Shown: positions 9,499 to 20,090, counted from the first letter of the stretch. The stretch: DNA of 64,000 nt from Mycobacterium sp. (GCA_016197405.1 JACPVR010000024.1:231016-295015); one strand, 5' to 3'. Numbers and translations: made by a program. Notes: generated by a model not told the origin, from the sequence alone.

Positions 9499-10254
9499 TC
9501 AGGCGCTGCGGATGTAGCGCCGGGCGAATCGCCGCATGATCTGGGGTGGGTGTTCGGCATCATGTTGGCGTGCTTGGGCTTTGAGCTCTTCGGCTTCTTC
9601 GGGTGCGAAGTATCCGTAATCCTTGTATACGTCGATTCGGGTGCAGATGCCCTCGACGTCGAGCTCCGGATGAAACTGCGTGGCATAGGCGTTGGCGCCG
9701 ACGCGGAATGCCTGAATCGGACAGTCTGGCGATGACGCCAGATGCGCGACACCGGGCGGCAGGCTCGCCGCCGCCTCCTTGTGGCCGCCGAAAGCGTCGA
9801 AAACCTCTGGTAGCCCGGCAAACAACGGATCGCGCGCACCGTCGGCGGTCAGTGCGACGGTGACGGCCCCCACCGGCTCGCTGTGGGCACGATCGATGGT
9901 GGCCCCGATCACCGACCCCAGCGTCCCAACCCCGTAACAGCAACCGAGGAACGGGAAGTCGGCCTCGACGACGCGGCCCAGCAGTTCCAGCAGTTCGGAT
10001 TCGGCGCGTTGCTGGGTGGCCGATTTCGCGGTGGGCGCGTCACTGATGTTGTACGGCCCGCCGCCCAGGATGATGCCGGAAAGTCCGGCGAGGTCGACGT
10101 GTCCCATCGGCTGATGTGTCAGACGGATGCGCCGCAACCCCGATTCGTCGAGCCCGGTGAATCGTTGCATCGCCCGGTACTCGTCGTCGGCGGCCTCGTC
10201 CTCGGCGCGTATCGACAACAGCAGAAAGGGCGCGGTGTCGCGGTTGTCAGGCAT
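9499..10254 (-). CDS. Class I glutamine amidotransferase-like protein
   Basis: GIILGGGPYNISD...FPFLGCCYGVGTLG...YATQFHPELDVEG. Confidence 0.85.
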   Translation of the reverse strand: MPDNRDTAPFLLLSIRAEDEAADDEYRAMQRFTGLDESGLRRIRLTHQPMGHVDLAGLSGIILGGGPYNISDAPTAKSATQQRAESELLELLGRVVEADFPFLGCCYGVGTLGSVIGATIDRAHSEPVGAVTVALTADGARDPLFAGLPEVFDAFGGHKEAAASLPPGVAHLASSPDCPIQAFRVGANAYATQFHPELDVEGICTRIDVYKDYGYFAPEEAEELKAQARQHDAEHPPQIMRRFARRYIRSA

Positions 10255-10325
10255 TGTGGTCACCGATTCTATGATCGCAGCGTATTCGCCGGATTTCGGT
10301 CGATCAGCAGGCAAGGGAGCCGGGC

Positions 10326-11282
10326 ATGACACCCAACGAGTCGGCGCACCGGATGCGCGCAGTGCGGGCAGTCGCCGGTGCGGCCGCGGTCGTCGAGGTG
10401 AGCCCACAGCCGGGGGAGTGGCCCGTACTCGATGTGGGCTCTGCCGGTATCTGCGGCAGCGATCTGTCTCTGCTGGCCATGGGGTTGCCCTCGACGATGG
10501 GCCACGAGGTGGCGGGCATGATCGACGGCCGGGCGTACTGCGTGGAACCCACTGTGCGCTGCGGCGCCTGCGATCAGTGCCGGCGCGGCGCCACCCAGCG
10601 CTGCCGTGGTCCGGCGCCGCGCGGCCTGCTCGGGGTGGATTTCGACGGTGGGCTGGCCGATCGAATCAGCGTGCCCGCGGCATGTCTGGTGCCGCTGCCG
10701 GACGGTCTGCCGGTGCACGACGCCGCACTGGTCGAACCGCTCGCGGTGTGCTGGCACGGTCTGCGTCGGGTCGGCGCCACGGCGGGCGAACGGGCACTGG
10801 TCGTGGGTGGCGGCACCATCGGCCTGCTCGCGGTGGCCGCGGCCCGGGCGATGGGCCTGCAGGCCGACCTGGTGGCTCGGCACCCGCATCAGCGGGAGGC
10901 CGGGGTCCGGCTGGGGGCCGGCACCGAGCGCGGTGAATACGATGTCGTCGTCGAAGCCGCAGGCACGGACTCGTCGTTGGCACACTGCGTCAGACGCGCC
11001 GCACCCGGCGGGCGTATCGCGCTCGTCGGCGTCAACCACGGTGACCTCACCCTGGCCGGGCTTTCATTCCTGATGAAGGAGCTGACCGTGGCGGCCAGCT
11101 TCTGTTACGGCAGCGGTGTCGATGGTCACGAATTCACCCAGGCCGCAGCGGTATTGGCAGCCCAGCCAGATATCGCGGCAACCGTTGTCACACACCGCTT
11201 TCCGCTGGCCGACGCCGCCGAGGCGTTCCGCGTCGCCGCGGACCGGTCCAGTGGTGCCATCAAGGTGCTCCTACATCCCTGA
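10326..11282 (+). CDS. Zinc-binding alcohol dehydrogenase family protein (MDR)
   Basis: GICGSDLSLLAMGLPSTMGHEVAG, CGACDQCRRGATQRC, VVGGGTIGLLAVAAARAMG. Confidence 0.88.
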   Translation: MTPNESAHRMRAVRAVAGAAAVVEVSPQPGEWPVLDVGSAGICGSDLSLLAMGLPSTMGHEVAGMIDGRAYCVEPTVRCGACDQCRRGATQRCRGPAPRGLLGVDFDGGLADRISVPAACLVPLPDGLPVHDAALVEPLAVCWHGLRRVGATAGERALVVGGGTIGLLAVAAARAMGLQADLVARHPHQREAGVRLGAGTERGEYDVVVEAAGTDSSLAHCVRRAAPGGRIALVGVNHGDLTLAGLSFLMKELTVAASFCYGSGVDGHEFTQAAAVLAAQPDIAATVVTHRFPLADAAEAFRVAADRSSGAIKVLLHP

Positions 11283-11335
11283 CGGTTTGCCGGGCCTGCG
11301 GCCGGGGTAGCCAGACTCACCCCGAACGAGAGTGA

Positions 11336-11752
11336 GTGAATATGAAACCCCACGTCAGAGCAGCAATGGCGGTGCTCGGTAGCACGGCCGCGCTGTTCTT
11401 CGCCGTCGGCTGTTCCAGCAGCGACAGCACCGAACCCAGCACCTCGTCGTCGACCACGACGACGACCGAGACATCGGTCGAGGCGACGACGACGGTGTCG
11501 GTGGCTCCCACCACCACCGATTCGTCCGGCAGCGGCGGTTCCGAGGGGGGTAGTGGCAGCATTCCCGGCGGCCCGACCGGTGGCGGCGGGACCGAGGGCG
11601 GCGGCGGCAGCATCCCCGGTGGCCCGAGCGGTAGCGGCGGACCTGGCGGCGGCAGCGGCAGCATCCCCGGTGTCGGCGGCGGCGGTGGCGGGCCCGGCGG
11701 TGGCGGTGGCTGCGTGAACGGTGTCGGCTGCGTCGAGGTCCCCGCGCCCTAA
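11336..11752 (+). CDS. Small lipoprotein with Gly/Ser/Pro-rich repeats
   Basis: Lipobox-like FFAVGCSSS, Thr/Ser linker, then repeated GSIPGGP units. Confidence 0.7.
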   Translation: MNMKPHVRAAMAVLGSTAALFFAVGCSSSDSTEPSTSSSTTTTTETSVEATTTVSVAPTTTDSSGSGGSEGGSGSIPGGPTGGGGTEGGGGSIPGGPSGSGGPGGGSGSIPGVGGGGGGPGGGGGCVNGVGCVEVPAP

Positions 11753-11803
11753 GGCCGGACGCACCGGCGGGTCGTCGAACGTGGCGCCATACAATTACAC
11801 ATT

Positions 11804-12583
11804 GTGGGCATTTTGTATGGCTTTGCACCGTGGCTCGTCTATTGGGTGCTGGTCGGAAACGTTCCCTTCCACACCGCGGTTCTGATCGCGCTGGCGGTCG
11901 CGATCGCAACCTATGTGACGGGCCGGGTCAACAAGGCACCCGGGCGGACTCTGCAGATCGGCGCCGTCGGCACCTTTCTGGTGCTGACGGCGCTGACCTT
12001 CACCCTCAGCGAGGCGTTCATGCAACGTTGGATGCAGCCGCTGAGCAACGCCGGGATATTGCTCGTCACATTGACCGGCGTGCTGCTGGGCAAGCCCTTC
12101 GTGCGGGAATTCGCCGAAGCGGGCCAACCGCCTGCGGTGCTGGAAAGCGACCTTTTCGCCCGGATCACCACGCGGCTGACGTGGATCTGGGTGGCGCTGT
12201 TCGCCGGGATGACGGTGTCCTCGGCCATCCCGCCGATCGTGCAGGGCGACGCGACGATCCTGGACACCAAGACACCGCTGTCTTTCGTCTTCTATTGGGT
12301 GGTTCCGGCGCTTCTGCTCAGCGTCGGTGCACTGCTGTCCCGCTTACTTCCCGAGCGGATGATGGCCGGTATCAACGATGTCGCACGCAAGACGACCTTC
12401 GTGGCCTACAGCGAGGCCACCATCGACGAGTTGTATTACCTGGCCCGCGAACACGCACTGCGCGAGGTCGGCGGCGGTCAGGAGGCCTACGACATCAAGG
12501 TCGGCGCGGCCGGCACACCATTGGTCGGTGACGAGTCCCGCCTGTCCTGGCCGTCGACCTACAAGGTGCGCGACCGCCGCTGA
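11804..12583 (+). CDS. Integral membrane protein
   Basis: Several hydrophobic helices; MGILYGFAPWLVYWVLVGNVPFHTAVLIALAV... Confidence 0.75.
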   Translation: MGILYGFAPWLVYWVLVGNVPFHTAVLIALAVAIATYVTGRVNKAPGRTLQIGAVGTFLVLTALTFTLSEAFMQRWMQPLSNAGILLVTLTGVLLGKPFVREFAEAGQPPAVLESDLFARITTRLTWIWVALFAGMTVSSAIPPIVQGDATILDTKTPLSFVFYWVVPALLLSVGALLSRLLPERMMAGINDVARKTTFVAYSEATIDELYYLAREHALREVGGGQEAYDIKVGAAGTPLVGDESRLSWPSTYKVRDRR

Positions 12584-13572
12584 CCTGTGCCGTTCTGGTA
12601 CACCGGTACCGCACCGTCTGGCGTCGCGCCGAGGGTCTGCAACGGGGCATCCGCATCCGCGGCGGTCAGTGAGACGATCTGCGCGAGTTGGGCAGGCGCG
12701 TCACACTGCGGGTAATGGTCGGCCGACGGCAGGATCCAGAATCGGTTCCGCCCCGGTTTGCCGGCCAGGAACGTGTCCCAGACGTGCAGGGCGACGCGCA
12801 GCGGGGCAATGGTGTCGTGCACACCCCACACCAGGGTGGTGTTGGTCGTGTTCCTCGAAAGCGCTTCGAGCCAGCTGTTTTCGTCGGCGGCCCGCTCGTT
12901 GAGGTAACGGATGGTGTCCGGTAGCACCTGGATTCCGTCGTTGTAGGCGAAAGTCTTTGCCAGTGCCGCGATCTCAGGATCATCGACGTCGCGCCTCGGC
13001 ATGAAGGTGGTCGCGGCCAGGCCCGCGGCGAGCATCTCCGGTGTGGTGGCACTCGCGGTGGCGCGCCCCGTCGCGTCGTCGAGCAGCGCGGTCTGGAAAG
13101 CGGTCAGGTTCGACAACGGCAGGTAGATGTTGCCGTTGGTGATGATGAGCTCGTCCGGCGCGGGCAGCCGGTCGTCGGCGCCGAATATCGTCAGGGCGAT
13201 CAGGCCGATGCTGTCGCCACGATCATGGGTCAGCATTGTGTAGCTGTCCAGATCCCAGACCGCTGCGATCGCATGTACCAGCAGTCGGGCGTCGTCATAG
13301 AGCGAGTAGACGTACGGCGCCGGGGGTTTGTCCGACAGCCCGTAGCCGGGGAAATCCAGGGAATAGATGTCGAATTGGGTTTCGAGTTCGCGTGTCAGGC
13401 CGTAGAAGTCGATGCTCGAGGTGGGGAAGCCGTGCACCAGCACCAGGGCGGGCGCGCCGGGTGTGCCGCGGCGGTGCGCCATGACCGTGACCTCGGCGCC
13501 GGCATTGGCCGGGGTGGTCGACCGCCAGCGGATGGGCTGCCCGTCCGACGCCCAGTCGGTGAAGATGTCCAT
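12559..13572 (-). CDS. Alpha/beta hydrolase (haloalkane dehalogenase/epoxide hydrolase-like)
   Basis: LVLVHGFPTSSIDFYGL...DFPGYGLSDKP...LTHDRGDSIG...SADHYPQCDAP; start MDIFTDWASDG. Confidence 0.85.
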   Translation of the reverse strand: MDIFTDWASDGQPIRWRSTTPANAGAEVTVMAHRRGTPGAPALVLVHGFPTSSIDFYGLTRELETQFDIYSLDFPGYGLSDKPPAPYVYSLYDDARLLVHAIAAVWDLDSYTMLTHDRGDSIGLIALTIFGADDRLPAPDELIITNGNIYLPLSNLTAFQTALLDDATGRATASATTPEMLAAGLAATTFMPRRDVDDPEIAALAKTFAYNDGIQVLPDTIRYLNERAADENSWLEALSRNTTNTTLVWGVHDTIAPLRVALHVWDTFLAGKPGRNRFWILPSADHYPQCDAPAQLAQIVSLTAADADAPLQTLGATPDGAVPVYQNGTGQRRSRTL

Positions 13573-13802
13573 GCCGACAGCCTTGCAGGCAAAACGGCGA
13601 CCTGTCTGCATAACACGTTGCTGTCGCCGGAGAAGCCCGGTCCCGGTCTCCGTTGGGTAACGGTATGGCCACTCATTGACGCTGTGCCGCATTGCAATTG
13701 GACCGCTGACACCCGGTGGGGGTACAAATGATCCCAGTGACTGGTGTTACCAGAGGGTCAATTGTGACCACTGTGACTCCGATTGACGAAAGGGCAGGCC
13801 CG

Positions 13803-14384
13803 ATGAAGCGCATCGTGATTGTGGTGATCGGACTCGCCTTGTTGTTGACCACACCGGGTCTCGCGGCCGCCGACACCTACACCCGGCCCGCGGGCAACCA
13901 GAAGTACGTCGACGCCGTCATCGCGCGCGGCCTCTCGCAGCGCGGCGTGCCCTTCACCTACGGCGGCGGCGATGCCAACGGGCCCACCAAGGGTGTGCCC
14001 GAGGCGCCGGCGGCGGCGACCACCGCCGAAGCCGCGGCCACCCCCGAGGTGCCCGGCCTGATCCCGGCCGCGGGCCTGGCCGTGCCGGCCGCGCCCAAGG
14101 CCGATGTCGTCGGCTTCGACGCCTCCGGCCTGATGGTCTACGCATTCGCCGGAGTCGGGGTCAAGCTGCCCCGGTCATCGGGCCAGCAGTACAACGCGGG
14201 TATGAAAGTTCTTCCGGCCCAAGCGTTGCCCGGCGACCTGATCTTCTACGGCCCCGACGGCACCCAGAGTGTCGCGCTGTTCATCGGCAACGGTCAGATG
14301 TTGGAGACCACCGAGAACGGCGTAGCGGTCTCCGCAGTACGCACCGCCGGGATGACGCCTTACCTGACCCGCATCATCGCCTGA
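13803..14384 (+). CDS. ripD: NlpC/P60-fold peptidoglycan-binding protein, RipD-like, catalytic Cys absent
   Basis: VIARGLSQRGVPFTYGGGDANGPTKGV...VVGFDASGLMVYAFAGVGVKLPRSSGQQYNAG...DLIFYGPDGTQSVALFIG; DASGL replaces DCSGL. Confidence 0.8.
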   Translation: MKRIVIVVIGLALLLTTPGLAAADTYTRPAGNQKYVDAVIARGLSQRGVPFTYGGGDANGPTKGVPEAPAAATTAEAAATPEVPGLIPAAGLAVPAAPKADVVGFDASGLMVYAFAGVGVKLPRSSGQQYNAGMKVLPAQALPGDLIFYGPDGTQSVALFIGNGQMLETTENGVAVSAVRTAGMTPYLTRIIA

Positions 14385-14410
14385 TCCGCCCGCTTGGCAG
14401 ACTGGGTGTC

Positions 14411-14905
14411 ATGGCACAGATAACCCTGCGTGGAAACCCGATCAACACCGTTGGTGAACTGCCCGCTGTCGGATCGCCGGCACCCTCGTTCACCCTGACC
14501 GGCACCGATCTCGGAGCGCTCAGCAGCGACCAGTTCACGGGTAAGGCTGTGCTGCTGAACATCTTCCCGTCGGTCGACACCCCGGTCTGCGCGACCAGTG
14601 TGCGGACCTTCAACGAGCGGGCCGCCGCGACCGGTGCGACCGTGGTCAACGTCTCCAACGATCTGCCGTTCGCGCAGAAGCGGTTCTGTGGTGCCGAGGG
14701 CATCGAGAACGTCATCATCGCATCCGGATTCCGGGACAGCTTCGGCCCGGACTTCGGCGTCACCATCGTCGACGGGCCGATGGCCGGACTGCTGGGCCGG
14801 GCCGTCGTGGTGGTCGGCGCCGACGGCAATGTCGCCTACACCGAGCTGGTGCCCGAGATCGGGCAACAGCCGGATTACGACGCCGCACTCGCCGCGCTGG
14901 GCTAG
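14411..14905 (+). CDS. tpx: Thiol peroxidase
   Basis: MAQITLRGNPINTVGELP...FPSVDTPVCATSVRTFNE...DLPFAQKRFCGAEGI. Confidence 0.95.
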   Translation: MAQITLRGNPINTVGELPAVGSPAPSFTLTGTDLGALSSDQFTGKAVLLNIFPSVDTPVCATSVRTFNERAAATGATVVNVSNDLPFAQKRFCGAEGIENVIIASGFRDSFGPDFGVTIVDGPMAGLLGRAVVVVGADGNVAYTELVPEIGQQPDYDAALAALG

Positions 14906-16374
14906 CCGGAGAAATCTGCGGGCACCCAGCCTGGGGGCCGCCGGCCGGACCATGGCGCGGCGGCTTCCAACTGGGCTGCCAACCCGAGCAGGACTGCCTC
15001 GTCGGGCGCCATCAGCTGCACGCCGATCGGCAGACCGTCCGCGGTCTCGCCCAGCGGTAGGGATATCGCCGCCCACCCCGTGACGTTGGCCATCGTGGTC
15101 CAGCCGGTGGTGGCGAATTCGACGTCGAAGAACGCCCTCGTGCTGGCGTGCGGTTGGTTGAGCAGCCCGTACGGCGGCGGGGGAGACAGCAGCGTCGGAA
15201 CCAGCAGCACGTCGTGGTCGCTCATCCCGGCGGCGAAGCGCCGGGTCTGGCTGTGCACGGCGGCTATGGCGTCGGCGTATTCGACGCCGGTCGTGCTGAA
15301 TCCTTCCCGCATCATCACCCAGCTGCTCGGCTCGAACTCGTCCTCACGGGGTTGGCGTCCCAGCTCCGCGACCGCCAGCGCATGCAGCTGGGCGTTGCTC
15401 ACAGTGTGCAAAACCGCGATGGCGTCGGCGACGGCATCGGAATCGAATGCCGGTGCTCCTTGGCTGACCCGGTGACCGAGGCCGGCGAGCAGATGACCGG
15501 TGGATTCGACCGCGGCGGCGACCGCCGGGTCGGTACCGGGTCCGGCAAAAGGCGAGGCCGTCGTCATCAGGATGCGGGCGGGCGCCGGATCGCCGGTGAG
15601 CACGGACCCGAACGTCGCCGCGGGGCCGGGGGCGGTGTACGGATCGCCGAGTGCCGATCCGGCCACGGCGTCGAGCAGCGCCGCACAATCGCGCACCGTC
15701 CGGGTCAACGAATGCTCGTTGACCAGCCCCTCCAGCGCATGGCCGCCCGGCGCGAACGAGGTCCGGCCACGGCGTGGTTTGAGTCCGACCAGTCCGCAGC
15801 ATGATGCCGGGACCCGGATTGAACCGGTGCCGTCGCCGCCGGAAGCGGCGGGCACCACCCCGGCGGCCACCGCAGCCGCCGAACCGCCGCTGGATCCGCC
15901 CGGTGTGACCGCGGGTGACCACGGGTTGACGGTGGGGCCGAACAGCAGCGGCTCGGTGGTGCAGTGATTGCCCCACTCGGGGGTATTGGTCTTGCCGAAC
16001 ACCACCAGGCCCGCGGCCAGGAAACGCTGCACGATCCACGCCGACTCCGATGCCACGTGGTGGCGCAACGCCCGTGACCCCATGGCTTCCGGCGCGCCGG
16101 CCAGTGATGCGCCGAGGTCCTTCAGCAGGAACGGCACACCGGCCAGCGGACCCGCGTCGCCGCTTCGAAGCGAACCGGCGGAGTCCAGCGCCGCCGCCTG
16201 GTCGCGACCGCGGTCGAAGAGGTCGGTCACCACGGCGTTGAGGTCCCGGGTCGCTTCGACGCGAAGGATCGCCGCATCGAGTAGTTCGGTCGCCGACACC
16301 TCCCCGGCGGCGGCCAGCGCCGCCTGCCCCACCGCATCAAGTTCGGCCAGTTCGAGTGCCTGTGTGTAGTCCAT
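14902..16374 (-). CDS. Amidase (amidase signature family)
   Basis: GKTNTPEWG, NPWSPAVTPGGSSGGSAAAVAAGVVPAASGGDGTGSIRVPASCCGLVGLKPRRG. Confidence 0.93.
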   Translation of the reverse strand: MDYTQALELAELDAVGQAALAAAGEVSATELLDAAILRVEATRDLNAVVTDLFDRGRDQAAALDSAGSLRSGDAGPLAGVPFLLKDLGASLAGAPEAMGSRALRHHVASESAWIVQRFLAAGLVVFGKTNTPEWGNHCTTEPLLFGPTVNPWSPAVTPGGSSGGSAAAVAAGVVPAASGGDGTGSIRVPASCCGLVGLKPRRGRTSFAPGGHALEGLVNEHSLTRTVRDCAALLDAVAGSALGDPYTAPGPAATFGSVLTGDPAPARILMTTASPFAGPGTDPAVAAAVESTGHLLAGLGHRVSQGAPAFDSDAVADAIAVLHTVSNAQLHALAVAELGRQPREDEFEPSSWVMMREGFSTTGVEYADAIAAVHSQTRRFAAGMSDHDVLLVPTLLSPPPPYGLLNQPHASTRAFFDVEFATTGWTTMANVTGWAAISLPLGETADGLPIGVQLMAPDEAVLLGLAAQLEAAAPWSGRRPPGWVPADFSG

Positions 16375-16499
16375 TGGCACGGATACTGCGTCCCGCACCC
16401 CGGACCGGCAAGTCGAGCGGGATCGACGGACTGAACCGGGCCCGCCGGCGGTGACGCGCCGGAGCAAATATCGGTCGGTGTCGGTCACTTTTGGACGGT

Positions 16500-16549
16500 G
16501 CGTCTCGGCAAAAGCCCTGTTCGCGCCCGAAATACGTTTGCTGAGACGC
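16500..16549. repeat. Long inverted repeat (13-bp arms, 24-nt loop)
   Basis: GCGTCTCGGCAAA ... TTTGCTGAGACGC, one position G-T (wobble in RNA). Confidence 0.6.
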
Positions 16550-16657
16550 CGCTGCTCAAGGTCTTAGTACAAGTTAAGGATTGCTGGGGGTTACTTGTGC
16601 GACAATATGTGCGCACTGCTGTATCGCCGGGGCCTATTTGGTGTTCCAGAGGAGACA

Positions 16658-18007
16658 ATGACTACGACGCGCACACGCAGCGCCGCGGTTATCTGCGTGC
16701 TCTCAGCCGGACTGTTCATCGGTAGTGCCGGGGGAGCCATCGCAGCAGCCGATTCCGACGGTGGCGGTGCTACTTCTTCGCCCGGTCAGAGCACTACCGG
16801 GACCGGTTCGAGCGGACCGGCTTCCGGTGTCGCCACGGCCCTCAAGGATGCGGTGCAAAAGCCGCTCGATGCGCTGGCGGGCACTGTAGAGACGATCAAG
16901 TCCGCAGGTCAGCTGCCTGATGCGGTCGTAAAGTCGAAGAAGGAACTAGAAGCCGAGGCGGCCGAGGCCGAATCGGGCATCGAGTCCGCGCTTGCCGCCG
17001 CGGCCGACGCCGATGATGCCGCAGCGACACCGGATGAGACCGCTGTCGACGCCGCCGAGCCTCTGACCGCTGCGGTCACCCTGCCGGACGTCGCACCGCC
17101 CACCACGGTGGCGACCCCCGAGCCCGTGGCCGCGCCCGTCGTGCTGCCGTCGGCGGCCGACCCCGCCAAGCCCACGCCGGCAACGGGCGGCTCCGGCAAA
17201 CCGTCGACCCATGCGGTCCCGCCGGTCGCCCAGGCGGTCACCAAGGTCACCGACTCGGTCGGCGATGTCGTCACGACCGTCGGAAGTGCCGTCAACTCGG
17301 TCACCACGACGGTGTTGTCCCTGCCGAAATCGCAGACACCGATCACCGACCTGATCACGGCCGTGCAGAATGCGCTCACCTCGGTCAACGACTCGATCAT
17401 CCCGCTGACCTACCTGCCGACCGATATCGCCACGATGCTCGGCTTCCCGCTCGATACGGGCGTTCCGGCCGACGTGGCGGAGGTCAAACCCACCGCCGAT
17501 ATCGCCGTGCCGCCGATCGCGGCGCTGTTGGCGCCGCTGCCCGAGCAGCTGCCCGACACCGCGCTGTCCGGGCCGGCTCCACTGGCACCGGAGGAGACCG
17601 GCAGCGATATCGCCGGTCTGGCCGGCCTGCTGCCGGTGGCGATGAGCCATCAGCTGGCACCGGAACCGGCGCTGCCTGCGATCACCCCCGCACCCGCACC
17701 GCACAAGTCGTTCCTGGAGCGGGCCGCGACCAAGCTGCTGGTGCCGATCTCGCTGTGGGCGTTGGCGACTGCGGCACTGCCCGGCCTCGGCGGACTCCTG
17801 ATCATCAGCGCCGCCGGTGTACGGCTCGGTTATCGCCAGGCCAAAGCCGGAATCGCGATGCGCGCCTCCGGGATCGCCCGGTTCGCCGGCCCTGGACCCC
17901 TCGGCGTGGTGCGGTCGGGCTCGATGATCGCACTGCATTCACGCAAGGCCCGCGTCGCGACCCCGCCGAACCTCAAGGCCGCGCGATTCCTGGAGCAGGT
18001 CGCCTAA
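16658..18007 (+). CDS. Exported Ala/Pro-rich protein with C-terminal transmembrane segment
   Basis: N-terminal signal sequence; C-terminal hydrophobic LLVPISLWALATAALPGLGGLLIISAAG followed by a basic tail. Confidence 0.7.
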   Translation: MTTTRTRSAAVICVLSAGLFIGSAGGAIAAADSDGGGATSSPGQSTTGTGSSGPASGVATALKDAVQKPLDALAGTVETIKSAGQLPDAVVKSKKELEAEAAEAESGIESALAAAADADDAAATPDETAVDAAEPLTAAVTLPDVAPPTTVATPEPVAAPVVLPSAADPAKPTPATGGSGKPSTHAVPPVAQAVTKVTDSVGDVVTTVGSAVNSVTTTVLSLPKSQTPITDLITAVQNALTSVNDSIIPLTYLPTDIATMLGFPLDTGVPADVAEVKPTADIAVPPIAALLAPLPEQLPDTALSGPAPLAPEETGSDIAGLAGLLPVAMSHQLAPEPALPAITPAPAPHKSFLERAATKLLVPISLWALATAALPGLGGLLIISAAGVRLGYRQAKAGIAMRASGIARFAGPGPLGVVRSGSMIALHSRKARVATPPNLKAARFLEQVA

Positions 18008-18185
18008 CTGCGCACGACGGCGCGCTGCGCCGAATCGAACGCATTTCCACCACCAGCTGGGTTGTCAATGGCGGCTACCCGGTATGTGGGTTGGTGGGCA
18101 CCCTTGCCGACAACGGCGAACCGGAGGACGAGAGTATCTCTCATGCCCGCCGAGGACCGGCGGCCGGAATCCGAAGGGGACGCTC

Positions 18186-19229
18186 ATGACCGAATCGATC
18201 GCCCGCAGCTGCCACTCCGTCTCACTGCTCAACGGTGAGATCGTCGAAGAATCCGATCTGGGTTCGATGCGGCGGGTCACCGCCGACAACCTGCCGATCC
18301 TCAAGGGTCTGTCGATCAAGCGGGTGCTGCTCAACCCCGGAACCATGCGCACGCCGCACTGGCATGCCAACGCCAACGAACTGACCTATTGCGTCTCCGG
18401 TACCGCCTTGGTGTCGATCCTCGACGACGGCAGCAAGTTCTCCAGCTTCATCGTGACGGCCGGTCAGATGTTCCACGCCAATTCCGGTTCGCTGCACCAC
18501 ATCGAGAACATCGGTGAAGACGTCGCCGAATTCATCATCGCGTTCCGCAACGAACGGCCCGAGGACTTCGGTTTCGGGGCGACGCTGGGTGCCTTCAGCG
18601 ACGCGGTGCTCGGAAACACCTACGATCTGCCCGCCGCCGACTTCGCCAAGATCCGGCGCAGTACCGTCGACCACAAACTGGCCGCGCGGATCGGCGATCC
18701 GGTGGTGCCCGCCGCCGCGCACTTCAACGATCCGCACAAATTCGACATCGAGGCCCAGGCACCCGGGCTCAACTACGTCAGCGGTAATGCCCGGTTCGCC
18801 CGGGACCAGTACTGGCCGATCCTCAAGGACATCTCGATGTATTCGCTGCGTGTCACCGAAGACGGTATGCGCGAACCGCATTGGCATCCGGTCACCGCCG
18901 AGATGGGATACGTCGCGCACGGTGACGCCCGGATGACCATCATGAGCCCGGACGGCAGTCTGGACACCTGGAATCTCACCACCGGCGACATGTACTTCAT
19001 CCCGCGCGCCTATCCTCATCACATCGAGAACATCGGCACCGACGACTGGCACTTCCTGATCTTCTTCGACCAGCCGTTCCCCGCCGATATCGGCTACCGG
19101 GCGTCGGCCAGCGCATACTCCCGCGAGGTTCTGGCCGCATCGTTCAACACCCATATCGACGAACTCCCGAACTTCCCGTTCACCCCTGCCGATCCGCTCA
19201 TCGTCACCCGCGGCAACCCTGTCGACTAG
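18186..19229 (+). CDS. Bicupin, oxalate decarboxylase-like
   Basis: Two cupin motifs: [12 protein letters not shown]...[15 protein letters not shown] and [12 protein letters not shown]...[14 protein letters not shown]. Confidence 0.85.
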   Translation: MTESIARSCHSVSLLNGEIVEESDLGSMRRVTADNLPILKGLSIKRVLLNPGTMRTPHWHANANELTYCVSGTALVSILDDGSKFSSFIVTAGQMFHANSGSLHHIENIGEDVAEFIIAFRNERPEDFGFGATLGAFSDAVLGNTYDLPAADFAKIRRSTVDHKLAARIGDPVVPAAAHFNDPHKFDIEAQAPGLNYVSGNARFARDQYWPILKDISMYSLRVTEDGMREPHWHPVTAEMGYVAHGDARMTIMSPDGSLDTWNLTTGDMYFIPRAYPHHIENIGTDDWHFLIFFDQPFPADIGYRASASAYSREVLAASFNTHIDELPNFPFTPADPLIVTRGNPVD

Positions 19230-19258
19230 CGCACCTCACCCAACTGAAAGGCACTGCA

Positions 19259-20083
19259 ATGGCATTCGTCACCACCTCCGATGGAACCGACATCTTCTAC
19301 AAGGACTGGGGCCAGGGTCAGCCGATCGTGTTCAGTCACGGCTGGCCGTTGTCCAGCGACGACTGGGACAACCAGATGCTGTTCTTCCTGGCTCAGGGCT
19401 ACCGGGTCGTCGCCGCCGATCGGCGCGGACACGGCCGCTCGACGCAGACCCCGGGCGGCCACGATCTCGACCACTATGCCGATGACCTGGCCGCCGTGGT
19501 CGAGCATCTGGACCTGCACGACGCGATCCACGTGGGTCACTCCACCGGAGGCGGCGAGGTGGTGCGTTACCTGGCCCGCCACGGTGAGAGCCGGGCGTCC
19601 AAAGCCGCTCTCATCAGTGCGGTCCCGCCGTTGATGGTCCAGACCGACGCGAATCCCGAAGGTCTGCCCAAGTCGGTGTTCGACGGACTGCAGGCGCAAC
19701 TTGCGGCCAACCGCTCCGAGTTCTACCGGGCGCTGCCGTCGGGCCCGTTCTACAACTTCGACCAGCCCGGTGTGGAGTCGTCGGAGGCCATCATCGAAAA
19801 CTGGTGGCGACAGGGGATGATGGGTGACGCGTTGTCCCACTACGACGGCATCGTCGCCTTCTCGCAGACCGACTTCACCGAGGACCTCAAGAAGATCACC
19901 ATCCCCACCCTGGTGATGCACTCGACCGACGACCAAATCGTTCCCTACGTGGCCTCCGGTCCGAAATCCGCTGAGCTGCTGGTCAATGGGACCCTCAAGA
20001 CCTATCACGGCTTCCCGCACGGTATGCCCACCACGCATGCCGACACCATCAACGCCGATCTGCTGGCATTCCTGAAGGGGTGA
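19259..20083 (+). CDS. Alpha/beta hydrolase, non-haem chloroperoxidase-like
   Basis: [26 protein letters not shown]...[12 protein letters not shown]...[18 protein letters not shown]. Confidence 0.93.
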   Translation: MAFVTTSDGTDIFYKDWGQGQPIVFSHGWPLSSDDWDNQMLFFLAQGYRVVAADRRGHGRSTQTPGGHDLDHYADDLAAVVEHLDLHDAIHVGHSTGGGEVVRYLARHGESRASKAALISAVPPLMVQTDANPEGLPKSVFDGLQAQLAANRSEFYRALPSGPFYNFDQPGVESSEAIIENWWRQGMMGDALSHYDGIVAFSQTDFTEDLKKITIPTLVMHSTDDQIVPYVASGPKSAELLVNGTLKTYHGFPHGMPTTHADTINADLLAFLKG

Positions 20084-20090
20084 GCCGTCC

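Noticed and set aside
14902-16374. Amidase as the missing allophanate hydrolase for the biuret-like operon
   Set aside because: Amidase-signature family is broad and lacks the AH_C domain; distance and strand context give no specific support.
18186-19229. Oxalate decarboxylase-like bicupin as part of the FdrA operon pathway
   Set aside because: It lies ~10 kb away on the opposite strand with unrelated genes between; a functional link would be speculation.
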